A stretch of DNA of 64,000 bases from Aestuariibaculum suncheonense. GTDB lineage: Bacteria; Bacteroidota; Bacteroidia; Flavobacteriales; Flavobacteriaceae. Of the stretch, positions 9,813-19,200 are shown in pieces. The position numbers were made by a program, and so were the translations under genes. The notes under the pieces were generated by a model that did not search any database, was not told the origin of the DNA, and saw only the letters and a program-made list of their open reading frames with translations. Position 1 is the stretch's first letter; each line of letters begins with the position of its first letter. Location: contig NZ_JACVXC010000004.1 of assembly GCF_014596935.1 (NCBI RefSeq), positions 248,001-312,000 on the forward strand, written 5' to 3'.

Positions 9813-9836
9813 AACTAAAAACCTCGGTTTTTAGTT
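9813..9836. repeat. Intercistronic inverted repeat between cysD and cysN
   Basis: AACTAAAAACC at 9813-9823 and GGTTTTTAGTT at 9826-9836 are exact complements separated by 2 nt. This makes a stable intercistronic hairpin in the cysD-cysN mRNA. No T-run follows it on the minus strand, so it is more likely to affect processing, stability or coupling than to terminate. Confidence 0.6.
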
Positions 9837-9887
9837 TAATTTTTAATTCGTTTTAAAGTTTTCTGTAGTAGTAGGTAAACTAATCTT

Positions 9888-10793
9888 TTAGAAGTACCCT
9901 TGTTGCTTACGTTTTTCCATCGCTGCTTCAGAACGTTTATCGTCGATACGTGCACCACGTTCTGAAATGGTACTTTCTCGAATTTCTTCTACCACTTTTG
10001 TTATGGTTGTTGCGTCAGATAACACTGCTGCCGTACAACTCATATCACCTACGGTTCTAAAACGTACTAACTCTTCAACAACCTCTTCATGATCATCTCT
10101 GTAAACGACTTCATCGTCTGCAGACCAAATCATACCATCTCTTAAAAAGACTTTACGTTTGTGCGCAAAGTAGATGGATGGAATTTCAATATTTTCTTCT
10201 TCGATATAAGACCAAACGTCTAACTCTGTCCAGTTTGAAATTGGGAACACACGAACGTTTTGACCTAAATCAATCTGACCATTTAACATATCGAATAACT
10301 CCGGACGTTGGTTTTTCTCATCCCACTGACCAAAATCATCACGTACTGAAAAAATACGCTCTTTAGCTCTGGCTTTTTCTTCATCACGGCGAGCTCCTCC
10401 AATACAAGCATCGAACTTAAATTCTTCAATAGCATCTAATAGCGTGGTAGTTTGCAATTGGTTTCTACTTGCGTAACGACCAGTTTCCTCTTTCACTTTT
10501 CCTTCATCTATAGAATCCTGAACATTTCTAACAATAAGTTCAAGGCCTAATTCCTTCACTAAACGGTCTCTAAATTCAATAGTTTCCGGAAAATTATGTC
10601 CGGTATCGATATGCATTAAAGGGAAAGGCACTTTTGCAGGGTAAAAAGCTTTAACAGCTAATCTTACCAAAGTAATTGAATCCTTTCCACCTGAGAATAA
10701 TAAAACAGGGCGTTCGAACTGCGCTGCTACTTCTCTAATAATGTAAATCGCTTCGTTTTCTAATGAATTGATATTTGATGTGTCTTTGTTCAT
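9888..10793 (-). CDS. cysD: Sulfate adenylyltransferase subunit 2
   Basis: Catalytic subunit of ATP sulfurylase, forming APS from ATP and sulfate. The 301-aa protein carries the PP-loop SGGKDS at residues 34-39 and the family blocks HIDTGHNFPETIEFRDRLVK and RRDEEKARAKERIFSVRD. It ends with GARIDDKRSEAAMEKRKQQG. The gene lies between cysH and cysN in one operon. Confidence 0.96.
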   Translation of the reverse strand: MNKDTSNINSLENEAIYIIREVAAQFERPVLLFSGGKDSITLVRLAVKAFYPAKVPFPLMHIDTGHNFPETIEFRDRLVKELGLELIVRNVQDSIDEGKVKEETGRYASRNQLQTTTLLDAIEEFKFDACIGGARRDEEKARAKERIFSVRDDFGQWDEKNQRPELFDMLNGQIDLGQNVRVFPISNWTELDVWSYIEEENIEIPSIYFAHKRKVFLRDGMIWSADDEVVYRDDHEEVVEELVRFRTVGDMSCTAAVLSDATTITKVVEEIRESTISERGARIDDKRSEAAMEKRKQQGYF

Positions 10794-10814
10794 CGTAAAT
10801 TTTTAATTTTTTTC

Positions 10815-11435
10815 TTAAGCATGTAAACCACACTCCCGGTTAGCTAATGCTTTAGTTGGATCGAAATATTTAAACTCGTTTGGTAAATTGTGGTCTTGCA
10901 AATAAGTGTCTAAATCGGCATCAGACCAATAATAGAACGGACTTACTTTTAAAACCCCATCTTTACTCACACTAAATATACCAATACTATCTCTAAATGC
11001 TGTTTGTCCCTGACGTAAATTTGTAAACCAAACTTTAGGTTTATGTTCTTCCATAGCACGTCTAAAAGGCTCCAACTTTACTTGTTCTGTAAATAAAGCG
11101 TGCTCAGGCGCATCGACGCTTGGTATCCCCATAACCACATCACGATGCGCAGCAGTTTGCTTCGGCACGTATAAAAACACGTTTAACTGTAAATCTTTAA
11201 TCAACTGCTCGGCGTGCCTGTAGGTTTGTGGTGTATTATATCCGGTATCGCACCATACCACCGGAATTGATGACGCTTCCTGATTTACAGCATGTAAAAT
11301 CGCTGCTTCATAAGGTCTGAAATTTGTGGTTACCACTGCTTCTTCGCTTAACTCTAAAGCTTTCTTAATAATTTCAGACGGTTTCGCGTCTTTATATAGA
11401 TTATTTAGTTCCTGTAATGTATCTTCTGTAATCAT
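10815..11435 (-). CDS. cysH: Phosphoadenylyl-sulfate (PAPS) / APS reductase
   Basis: Thiol-dependent reduction of activated sulfate to sulfite. The 206-aa protein has the CDTGYNTPQTYRHAEQLIKD nucleotide-binding block and the C-terminal catalytic cysteine in ECGLH (residues 201-205). The cysteine pairs that hold the 4Fe-4S cluster in classical APS reductases are missing: the region after KLEPFRRAM has no CC motif. By that rule it should prefer PAPS, yet no APS kinase gene is in this window. Cluster-free APS-active relatives exist, so substrate preference is open. Confidence 0.9.
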   Translation of the reverse strand: MITEDTLQELNNLYKDAKPSEIIKKALELSEEAVVTTNFRPYEAAILHAVNQEASSIPVVWCDTGYNTPQTYRHAEQLIKDLQLNVFLYVPKQTAAHRDVVMGIPSVDAPEHALFTEQVKLEPFRRAMEEHKPKVWFTNLRQGQTAFRDSIGIFSVSKDGVLKVSPFYYWSDADLDTYLQDHNLPNEFKYFDPTKALANRECGLHA

Positions 11436-11444
11436 AATATCTAG

Positions 11445-11708
11445 TTATTTACCCCATTTAATTGAATTCCAAATGCGCTCATGAAAAAAGTAAAGCACCA
11501 TTTTAGTTACCAACTCTATAGAGCCTATCGAAAAGGCTAATGTTAATTCTCCGGTTACAATCCAAGAGATTAAAATAGTATCCAGAGTTCCTATCGTTCT
11601 CCAGCTTAAAGACTTTACTACACTCCTGATTGGCTTCTCAGAAGCTGCATCGGTTTTAAAGGTAGTTTTTTCTTTTTGATTTGAATTTGTTAACACTTGC
11701 TCAATCAT
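11445..11708 (-). CDS. DUF2061 small membrane protein, first gene of the sulfate operon
   Basis: An 87-aa protein with a polar N terminus and then the DUF2061 signature SVVKSLSWRTIGTLDTILIS, with two predicted membrane segments around residues 38-75 and ending HERIWNSIKWGK. DUF2061 proteins recur in sulfate-assimilation clusters but their function is not known to me. It is the promoter-proximal gene, ending 9 nt before cysH. A role linked to sulfate or sulfite at the membrane is only a guess from position; no other sulfate transporter is seen in the window. Confidence 0.85.
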   Translation of the reverse strand: MIEQVLTNSNQKEKTTFKTDAASEKPIRSVVKSLSWRTIGTLDTILISWIVTGELTLAFSIGSIELVTKMVLYFFHERIWNSIKWGK

Positions 11709-11728
11709 TTTCTTACTATTTACATTAC

Positions 11729-11750
11729 TCCTATCGATTTAATAGGAATT
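11729..11750. promoter_or_regulatory. Candidate Rrf2-regulator operator overlapping the sulfate operon start site
   Basis: The plus strand contains TCCTAT and ATAGGA arms separated by 7 nt, placed immediately downstream of the -7 box, where a bound repressor would block transcription. The neighbouring gene encodes an Rrf2-family regulator. The assignment is inference from dyad symmetry and position. Confidence 0.4.
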
Positions 11751-11751
11751 A

Positions 11752-11781
11752 CAAAAGTAAAACATTATTTTACATAACAAA
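11752..11781 (-). promoter_or_regulatory. Bacteroidota-type promoter of the sulfate-assimilation operon
   Basis: On the minus strand TTTG (11781-11778) is followed after 18 nt by TACTTTTG (11759-11752), matching TTTG-N17-23-TAnnTTTG. It points at the DUF2061-cysH-cysD-cysN operon, whose first ATG is 44 nt downstream. A dyad with CCTAT/ATAGG arms follows immediately. Confidence 0.75.
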
Positions 11782-11874
11782 GAAGGTCATTCAACTTTTT
11801 CGAATAATTAAATATTTTATCCGTTTAACTGAAAAATATTTCTTAAAAGACTATAAAATTTTATGAATTATTAT

Positions 11875-12291
11875 CTATTTAGAAAACGACAAATCTTCTA
11901 AAGTTGTGTTTTTAAACACATTAAGATTGCTGTCACGTACCTGAATCATGAGTTTATGTACACTACATTGCGCCTCATCAACACAATCGTCACATTTTTC
12001 ATAGAAATTTAAACTCACACATGGCACCATAGCAATGGGGCCTTCCAAAACACGCATCACATCGGCCATGTTAATTTCAGAAGGCGTATGTCGTAAATAA
12101 TACCCGCCGTGTTTTCCTTTTTTTGACCCTAACACTCCAGCTTTACGTAAGGTAAGAAGAATGCTTTCTAAGAATTTTTGAGGTATTTGCTCGCCTTTTG
12201 CAATTTCACCAACCTGTACAGGCACATCACCTTCTTGTCTGGCAATGAAAGTTAGCGCTTTTAATCCGTATTTTGTTTTCTTAGATAACAT
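11875..12291 (-). CDS. Rrf2-family transcriptional regulator
   Basis: A 138-aa winged-helix protein beginning MLSKKTKYGLKALTFIARQE, with the recognition region GEIAKGEQIPQKFLESILLT and the wing KKGKHGGYYLRHTP. Four cysteines (C91, C100, C103, C109) lie in the region where IscR-type members hold an iron-sulfur cluster, so it may sense cluster status or thiols. It is encoded just upstream of the sulfate operon on the same strand, separated by 166 nt containing the operon promoter. Control of cysteine/sulfate genes, as by CymR in Firmicutes, is a reasonable inference. Confidence 0.9.
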   Translation of the reverse strand: MLSKKTKYGLKALTFIARQEGDVPVQVGEIAKGEQIPQKFLESILLTLRKAGVLGSKKGKHGGYYLRHTPSEINMADVMRVLEGPIAMVPCVSLNFYEKCDDCVDEAQCSVHKLMIQVRDSNLNVFKNTTLEDLSFSK

Positions 12292-12442
12292 GGTGTAAAT
12301 ATAATTAATTAATTGAATCTAATAAACATCATGTCAAATTGCAAAAAAAATCAAACCTGACAACAATTGTTATCGTACACACCTCTAAAATTTAATGGAT
12401 TTTTATACTTTTATAGTCTCTATAATAAACTATTATTAAAAC

Positions 12443-13645
12443 ATGATTAAAAATATTTTAAAGTCCTTAGCCTTACTATCGGTTATTTTAGTGCTGCAAA
12501 GCTATAATAACAATGATTCAAAACCCATAAAATCAATTAAAAAGATAGTAAAAGCAAGTGCTGAGCAGTACACGTTTATGAATAACAGCATCTACTCTAA
12601 GCTCAATACCAAACGCATGATGCCTAGAACCATTAAGAAAAATGGAGAAACAGGCTTAACCGGTATTTACGATTGGACTAGTGGATTTTACCCTGGATCG
12701 CTTTGGTATTTACACCTCTTAACCAATGACGCTAAATGGGAAAAACTTGCAACTGAATATACTGAGCGCTTAGACAGTGTACAATACTGGACAGAAAATC
12801 ATGATATTGGTTTTATGATGGAGTGCAGCTATGGTAATGCTCTTAAAAAAGCCCCTTCAAAAGCCTACGACGACGTTATCGTACAAACTGCAAAATCTTT
12901 AGCAACACGCTTTCATCCTAAAGCAGGAATCATTCAATCATGGAATGCCAGTAAAAAATGGGGATGCCCGGTAATTGTTGATAACATGATGAATCTAGAA
13001 TTACTATTCCATGCCACCAAAATTTCAGGAGATTCTACTTATTATACTATTGCGGTTTCTCATGCTAATGCAACCATGAAAAATCATTTCAGACCTGATT
13101 ATTCTTCATACCATGTATTAAATTACAATCCTGAAACTGGTGAAGTTTTGGGTAAATATACACACCAAGGTTATGCAGACGATTCATCTTGGGCACGCGG
13201 TCAGGCTTGGGGACTTTATGGTTTCACTCTATGCTACAGAGAAACTAAAGACCCTAAATATTTAGAACAGGCTTTACATATTGCTGACTACATTAAAAAT
13301 CACCCGAATTTACCAAAAGATAATATTCCGTATTGGGATTATAACGCTCCATTAAATAACGACACGCCTCGCGATGCTTCGGCAGCAGCCATAACAGCCT
13401 CAGCCTTATATGAGTTAGCTACCTTCTTAGACAAAAAAGAAAGTAAATTGTATAAAAATTTTGCAAATAGCATTATCAATTCCTTAAGTAGTCCAGCATA
13501 TTTTGCTGAACCAACAACAAATAACGGATTCTTATTGAAACATTCTGTTGGAAGTCTTCCTCACAATTCAGAAATCGATGTGCCTTTAAATTACGCCGAT
13601 TACTACTTTCTAGAAGCCCTTTACAGACAAAAAACATTAAAATAA
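12443..13645 (+). CDS. GH88-family unsaturated glucuronyl hydrolase
   Basis: Predicted to hydrolyse the unsaturated 4,5-uronic acid left at the non-reducing end by polysaccharide lyases. The 400-aa (alpha/alpha)6-barrel protein has both aspartates typical of the family: Asp121 in NHDIGFMMECSYGNA and Asp180 in PVIVDNMMNLELL. The aromatic DWTSGFYPGSLWYL and ARGQAWGLYGF segments are also present. The N terminus looks like a lipoprotein signal, but the residue where the lipidated cysteine would be is tyrosine (LVLQSYNNND). It forms a two-gene unit with the DUF2264 gene 3 nt downstream. Glucuronyl versus another uronyl substrate cannot be fixed from sequence. Confidence 0.88.
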   Translation: MIKNILKSLALLSVILVLQSYNNNDSKPIKSIKKIVKASAEQYTFMNNSIYSKLNTKRMMPRTIKKNGETGLTGIYDWTSGFYPGSLWYLHLLTNDAKWEKLATEYTERLDSVQYWTENHDIGFMMECSYGNALKKAPSKAYDDVIVQTAKSLATRFHPKAGIIQSWNASKKWGCPVIVDNMMNLELLFHATKISGDSTYYTIAVSHANATMKNHFRPDYSSYHVLNYNPETGEVLGKYTHQGYADDSSWARGQAWGLYGFTLCYRETKDPKYLEQALHIADYIKNHPNLPKDNIPYWDYNAPLNNDTPRDASAAAITASALYELATFLDKKESKLYKNFANSIINSLSSPAYFAEPTTNNGFLLKHSVGSLPHNSEIDVPLNYADYYFLEALYRQKTLK

Positions 13646-13648
13646 AAC

Positions 13649-14857
13649 ATGAAAAAATCAATATTCTCCTTATTAATCCTTTTACTGTCAGTGCAACTTA
13701 TTACCGCCCAAACTGACCGCGAACTTTGGGTTAATGAGTTAACCAAATTATCTGAACCCGTTTTAAACGCTTTGGCTAAAGACAAACTAAAAGCTACTAT
13801 GCCTACCGAGCAAAGTAGTTTTGATTATGGCGATAGAAGTAATTTTGCTGGTTTAGAGGCTTTTGGTAGACTTATGGCTGGTATCGCACCTTGGTTAGAA
13901 TTAGGTCCGGACAATACCAAAGAAGGAAAACTTCGAGAAAAATATATTGATCTCACCCGCAAAGCCATTCATAATGCGGTAAATCCTAAATCGAAAGATT
14001 ATTTAAATTTTGATAAAGGCCCTCAACCATTAGTGGATGCCGCTTTTCTTGCTCAAGGATTTTTAAGAGCTCCGAAACAGTTATGGGAACCGCTTTCTAA
14101 CGAGACCAAACAAATGGTAATTGATGCATTCAAAAAATCAAGAACTATTAAAAACGTACCTTATAATAACTGGTTACTATTTGCTGCTACAGTTGAAGCT
14201 TTTTTTGTGAAATTCACTAATGAAGCAGACTATTTACGTATTGAATACGCTCTAAACAAACATATGGAATGGTATGTTGGCGATGGGTTATATTCTGATG
14301 GAAAATATTACCACTGGGATTATTACAATTCATTCGTCATTCATCCAATGCTTATTGATGTAGTAACAACCATTAAAGAAGCCAATCATCCTTACAAAAG
14401 ATTATATGATGATGTTATTAAACGCGCACAACGTTATGCTGAAATCTTAGAACGTCAGGTCTCGCCTGAAGGAACATATCCTGTGATTGGAAGATCATCT
14501 GTTTACAGATTTGGAAGTTTTCAATTATTATCGCAAATGGCACTTTTAGAACAACTTCCTAAAGAATTATCTGAAGGTCAGGTTCGTGGTGCATTAACCG
14601 CTGTTTTAAAACGCGTACTACAAGCCAAAGGCACCTATGACAAAAAAGGATGGTTACAATTAGGCGTTGTTGGATATCAGCCCAAAATGGCAGAGCCCTA
14701 CATCAATACCGGAAGTTTATACTTAACCTCTTTAGGTTTTTTACCTTTAGGACTTCCTGAAAACCATTCTTTCTGGACATCAAAATCAGAACCTTGGAGC
14801 ATGGTTAAAATCTGGGGTGGTAACGATTCTGTTGTACGTGATGCATATAAGAATTAA
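13649..14857 (+). CDS. DUF2264 family secreted protein, probable glycan-acting enzyme
   Basis: A 402-aa protein with a clear signal peptide (MKKSIFSLLILLLSVQLITA) followed by the DUF2264 domain over nearly the whole length, e.g. NFAGLEAFGRLMAGIAPWLE, NNWLLFAATVEAFF and DGKYYHWDYYNSFVIHPML. The fold should be an alpha/alpha barrel and the family is common in polysaccharide loci. It is coupled to the GH88 gene (3-nt gap), so both likely act on the same uronate-containing oligosaccharide. I cannot assign a reaction with confidence. Confidence 0.82.
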   Translation: MKKSIFSLLILLLSVQLITAQTDRELWVNELTKLSEPVLNALAKDKLKATMPTEQSSFDYGDRSNFAGLEAFGRLMAGIAPWLELGPDNTKEGKLREKYIDLTRKAIHNAVNPKSKDYLNFDKGPQPLVDAAFLAQGFLRAPKQLWEPLSNETKQMVIDAFKKSRTIKNVPYNNWLLFAATVEAFFVKFTNEADYLRIEYALNKHMEWYVGDGLYSDGKYYHWDYYNSFVIHPMLIDVVTTIKEANHPYKRLYDDVIKRAQRYAEILERQVSPEGTYPVIGRSSVYRFGSFQLLSQMALLEQLPKELSEGQVRGALTAVLKRVLQAKGTYDKKGWLQLGVVGYQPKMAEPYINTGSLYLTSLGFLPLGLPENHSFWTSKSEPWSMVKIWGGNDSVVRDAYKN

Positions 14858-14874
14858 GCTAAACATGAATAAAT

Positions 14875-14909
14875 AAAAAAGGCGTTACTCTAGAGTAACG
14901 CCTTTTTTA
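14875..14909. terminator. Bidirectional intrinsic terminator
   Basis: GGCGTTACTCT at 14881-14891 is followed directly by its complement AGAGTAACGCC (14892-14902), flanked by A6 on the left and T7 on the right. It serves the convergent DUF2264 gene (plus) and metZ (minus). Confidence 0.92.
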
Positions 14910-14931
14910 TTTGACTTTTCGTCTGGTCTAA

Positions 14932-16101
14932 TTATCCTAATGCCTGTTTTAAATCGGCAATAATATCATCTATATGTTCTAACCCTGCCGAAATACGTAC
15001 CGAACCATCTGTAATACCAACAGCTACTTTTACTTCAGGCTCTACTTTGGCATGTGTAGTACTGGCCGGATGCGTCACTATCGTTCTGGTATCTCCTAGA
15101 TTTGCCGATAACGAACACATTTTTATGTTGTCGAAAAATGAACGTCCACCTTCCACGCCGCCTTCCACTTCAAACGCCACGATACTTCCCCCTAAACGCA
15201 TTTGCTTTTTAGCAATTTCATATTGTGGATGCGATTTTAAAAACGGATATTTCACCCATTTCACTTTTGGATGACTCTCTAAAAACTCTGCTATTTTCAG
15301 CGCATTTTCACAGTGCTTTTCTGTTCTTACAGCCAAGGTTTCCAAAGATTTTGATAATACCCAGGCATTAAAAGGACTCATTGCCGGACCTGTTAAACGT
15401 GAGAATAAATAAATTTCACGAATCAATTCCTTCTTACCAACAGCAACACCACCTAACACTCGACCTTGACCATCCATTAATTTCGTTGCCGAATGAATAA
15501 CGATATCAGCGCCATGCTTAATTGGGTTTTGTAAATAAGGTGTCGCAAAGCAATTATCAATCACTAATAGAATGTTATGCTTTTTACAAATCGCACTTAA
15601 AAAGTCTAAATCTATAACATCCACACCTGGATTGGTAGGTGTTTCTGCATATAAAAACTTGGTATTTGGCCTGATTAAACTTTCAATAGTTTCTAGCTCA
15701 TTAATATTAAAATAGGAACACTCAATATTCCATTTTGGGAAATACTTTGTGAATAACCCATGGGTTGCTCCAAAAACCGAACTACAAGACACCACATGGT
15801 CTCCGGCATCTAATAAGGTGGCAAATGTTGAAAACACAGCCGCCATACCACTGGCAAAAGCATAACCACTTTCAGCTCCCTCCATTAAACATACTTTCTC
15901 TACAAATTCGTTTACATTCGGGTTACTGTAACGGCTATATAAATCGCGTTGTTTCTCTTCTGCAAAAGACGCTCTCATTTCTTCGGCATCATCAAAAACA
16001 AATCCCGATGTTAAATACAAAGGAACTGAATGCTCTGAAAACTGAGTGGTTTCTGATTGCGTTCGTACTGCTAATGTTTCAAAATGTTTTTCTTGACTCA
16101 T
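14932..16101 (-). CDS. metZ: O-succinylhomoserine/O-acetylhomoserine sulfhydrylase (MetZ type)
   Basis: A Cys/Met-metabolism PLP enzyme that joins sulfide to activated homoserine, giving homocysteine. The 389-aa protein has YSRYSNPN near residue 60, GAESGYAFASGMAAVF and the PLP lysine K207 in IHSATKLMDGQGRVLGG. It resembles MetZ more than cystathionine gamma-synthase, but the two are hard to separate by eye. It follows the trifunctional MetX-ThrA gene after 102 nt, and a MetY homologue lies at the other end of the same operon, so there are two candidate sulfhydrylases under the upstream SAM-I riboswitch. Confidence 0.87.
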   Translation of the reverse strand: MSQEKHFETLAVRTQSETTQFSEHSVPLYLTSGFVFDDAEEMRASFAEEKQRDLYSRYSNPNVNEFVEKVCLMEGAESGYAFASGMAAVFSTFATLLDAGDHVVSCSSVFGATHGLFTKYFPKWNIECSYFNINELETIESLIRPNTKFLYAETPTNPGVDVIDLDFLSAICKKHNILLVIDNCFATPYLQNPIKHGADIVIHSATKLMDGQGRVLGGVAVGKKELIREIYLFSRLTGPAMSPFNAWVLSKSLETLAVRTEKHCENALKIAEFLESHPKVKWVKYPFLKSHPQYEIAKKQMRLGGSIVAFEVEGGVEGGRSFFDNIKMCSLSANLGDTRTIVTHPASTTHAKVEPEVKVAVGITDGSVRISAGLEHIDDIIADLKQALG

Positions 16102-16203
16102 TTTTTAATATTTTCTTGTCATGAATACACAAATATCGTTATAAACATTTATATACTTTGACTAATTTACTTTTATAGGCTCCTGTTTAACAGGAACAAC
16201 AAA

Positions 16204-19200
16204 TTAATTCACGTGTTTCGATAATCTTAAAATATCTCCAAACACACCGCGGGCAGTTACCTCTGCTCCTGCTCCTGCTCCCTGAATCACGATGGGTTGT
16301 TCGCCATAAGACTCGGTAAAAATTTCAAAAATAGCATCCGAACCTTTTACATGACCAAGTGTACTATCTTCTGGAATAGATACTAATTTCACTTCTAAAA
16401 CGCCTTTATCCTGAGATAAATCGCCCGACAAATCACCTACATAACGAAGTACATGATCTGGGTTTTGATTTTCTTTTATCTTTTGGAATTCAGCATCCAA
16501 CACATTTAATTGTCCTAAAAATTCCTGAACTGAAATATCTCTATAGGCTTCTGGAATTAAATTTTGAACCGCGACATCTTCAAATTCATTTTTTAAATCT
16601 AACTCTCTGGCCAAAATCAATAATTTTCTTGCCACATCGTTTCCTGAAAAATCTTCGCGAGGATCTGGTTCTGTAAATCCTTTATCAATCGTTTCCTGAA
16701 TAATTTCACTAAAAGGTTTATCCTGAACAGAGAAATTATTGAATAAATAACTCAAGGTTCCTGAAAAGACACCACGAATTCTGGTAATGTTTTCACCAGA
16801 TTCATGTAGTAATTTAATGGTATCAATTAACGGTAAACCAGCACCAACTGTGGTCTCGTACAAATATTCTTTATTATGTGCTTTTAACTGCGTTCGTAAA
16901 TCGGTATAGAATTTATTAGAAATGGTATTTGCAATTTTGTTAGACGAAACTAAATCGAAACCAGCTTCAACAAATGGCACATAATTATCATGAAAACTTG
17001 GACTCGCAGTATTATCAACTGCAATTAAGTTTTCCAAATGATTATTCTTTGCAAATGTAATAACATCCTGAATTGAACTTTCCAAAGGTGAATTTTCAAT
17101 AGCTTCTTTCCAATTTTCACCAACGCCTTTTTTATCTAACAATAACTTTCTTGAATTTGCAATAGCGAATACATTTAAAAGCACTCCTTTACGTTTTTCA
17201 ATCTCTTCCTTCGACTTTAGAATCTGATTGATTAAAGCACCTCCAACGCCACCGTGTCCAAAAATAGCGATGTTAATTTTCTTAGAAATTCCGAAGATTT
17301 CACCATGAATCACATTCATGGCTTTATGTAACTGGTTTTTCTTAACCACCAAACTCACGTTTTTCCCTGTTACCGTATTGTTGAAAAGTAACGGAGTTAT
17401 CTGATTCCTAATTAAGGCGTTGAATGGTTTATGAAACGTACTCAACTCGATACCTATAATCGAAATTACGGAAACATCGTCAACAACACCAATCTTATTA
17501 ACATCCTGTGAATAAAAGTCTTTTTCAAATTCCTTTTCTAAGGCTAAAACCGCATTTGTTGCCTGATCTGCGTTAATAATTAATCCTATTCCGCGCTCTG
17601 AAGACCCTTGAGAAATGATACTCACACTAATATCCTTATTGGCTAAAGCTCCAAAAATACGGGCATCGACACCACTTTTACCTAACAGTCCGCGGCCTTC
17701 TAAATTAATTAAAGCCACATCGTCTAAAACAGACAATGATGTTACTTCTTTAGAATTTGGCTTTGCCGTAATTAATGTACCTTCGTCATCAGCATTGAAC
17801 GTATTTAAAATACGTAAGTTGATGTTTTTCTCAACCAACGGAATAATCGTTTTTGCGTGTAAAACGGTAGCACCAAAATTGGCTAACTCGTTCGCCTCAC
17901 TAAACGACAATTCTCTTATTATTTTAGCATCCTCCACTAAATCTGGATTTGCCGTGTATATTCCGTTAACGTGCGTATAGTTTTGTAACTCTTCAGCATC
18001 TAAGAAATTTGCTAATAATGCTGCAGAATAATTACTTCCATTTCTTCCTAAAGTCGTGGTTTCGTTATTTTTATTTGAAGCAATAAATCCAGTTACGATA
18101 TTCACCGTATCGCCAGGTGTTGCTTTATAAAAGTTTTTAACATTATCCTTTGACACTTGAGAAATTGGCTGTGCATTACCAAAAACATTATCGGTTTTAA
18201 TAAGCTCTCTCGAATCTACAGCTGCAGCTTTGATGTTACGCTCGTTTAATAAACTTGCAATTAATTTCACTGAAAGTAATTCGCCTTGCGCCAGTACTTC
18301 ATCTTTAGTTTTTTTGCTGTAATCACCAAGTAAACTTACGCCTTCAAACAACTTATCCAGCACCGCAAATTCTTTAGAAAAATCTATGTTTGGTAAAGGC
18401 TCAACCTGATACGTTTTAAAGGCTTTTAAATCAGACTTATAATCTTTTCCTTTTAATGCCTGTTCTAAAATAGACTCTAAATCGTCGGTTGCCGAACCAC
18501 GTGCCGACACCACTACAGTAATCTTTTCGCCGTTAATAATTTTATTTTCTATGATAGAAATTACGGTATTTAATCCGTTTCCGTTTGCTAAAGATTTTCC
18601 TCCAAATTTTAATACTTTCATTCTTCTATTTTTAGAGTTTGGCACAAAAATGCCTTCTACTATTTTTTCTAATTGCTCGTATTCCATTAAAAAGGCATCA
18701 TGCCCATGTACTGAATGGATTTCGTTATAAGTAACATTCGGGTTTGTAACTGCCAGTTGCTTGTGTGTTTGCCTGTTTTCTTCCGCCGTAAAAAACAAAT
18801 CGGAATCGACCCCTACAATATGAATATTTCCGTGAATATTCTCTAACACATTAAAATCGGTTGGTCGGTTTTTTGTAACATCAATGGTTTTCAGCAACTG
18901 ATTCATCAATTTATATGCTGAAAGCTGAAAACGTTCCTGTAATTTTTTACCGTGATGTAGCAACCAACTTTCTACATTAAAAATTTCTAATTCTTCATTT
19001 TTTGAACGCTGAAATCGCTCATTAAAAGATTCCGGCGTTCGGTAGCATAACATGGCGTGCATTCGTGCATCATGTACCGGATTTTTAGAATTGATTAAAA
19101 ACTGCTCCTGAATCTGGCAATTTGCAATAAGCCAATCGGTCGATTTCCAATCGGTTGCTACCGGAATTAAATGCTCGGCAATATCAGGACTTAGCACTGC

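Noticed and set aside
12362-12371. AACAATTGTT palindrome between the Rrf2 gene and GH88
   Set aside because: A 10-bp AT-rich palindrome without further symmetry or promoter spacing is too weak to call an operator.
17615-17980. 121-aa plus-strand ORF inside the fusion gene
   Set aside because: Antisense shadow of the aspartokinase region with no recognisable domain, and low-complexity composition.
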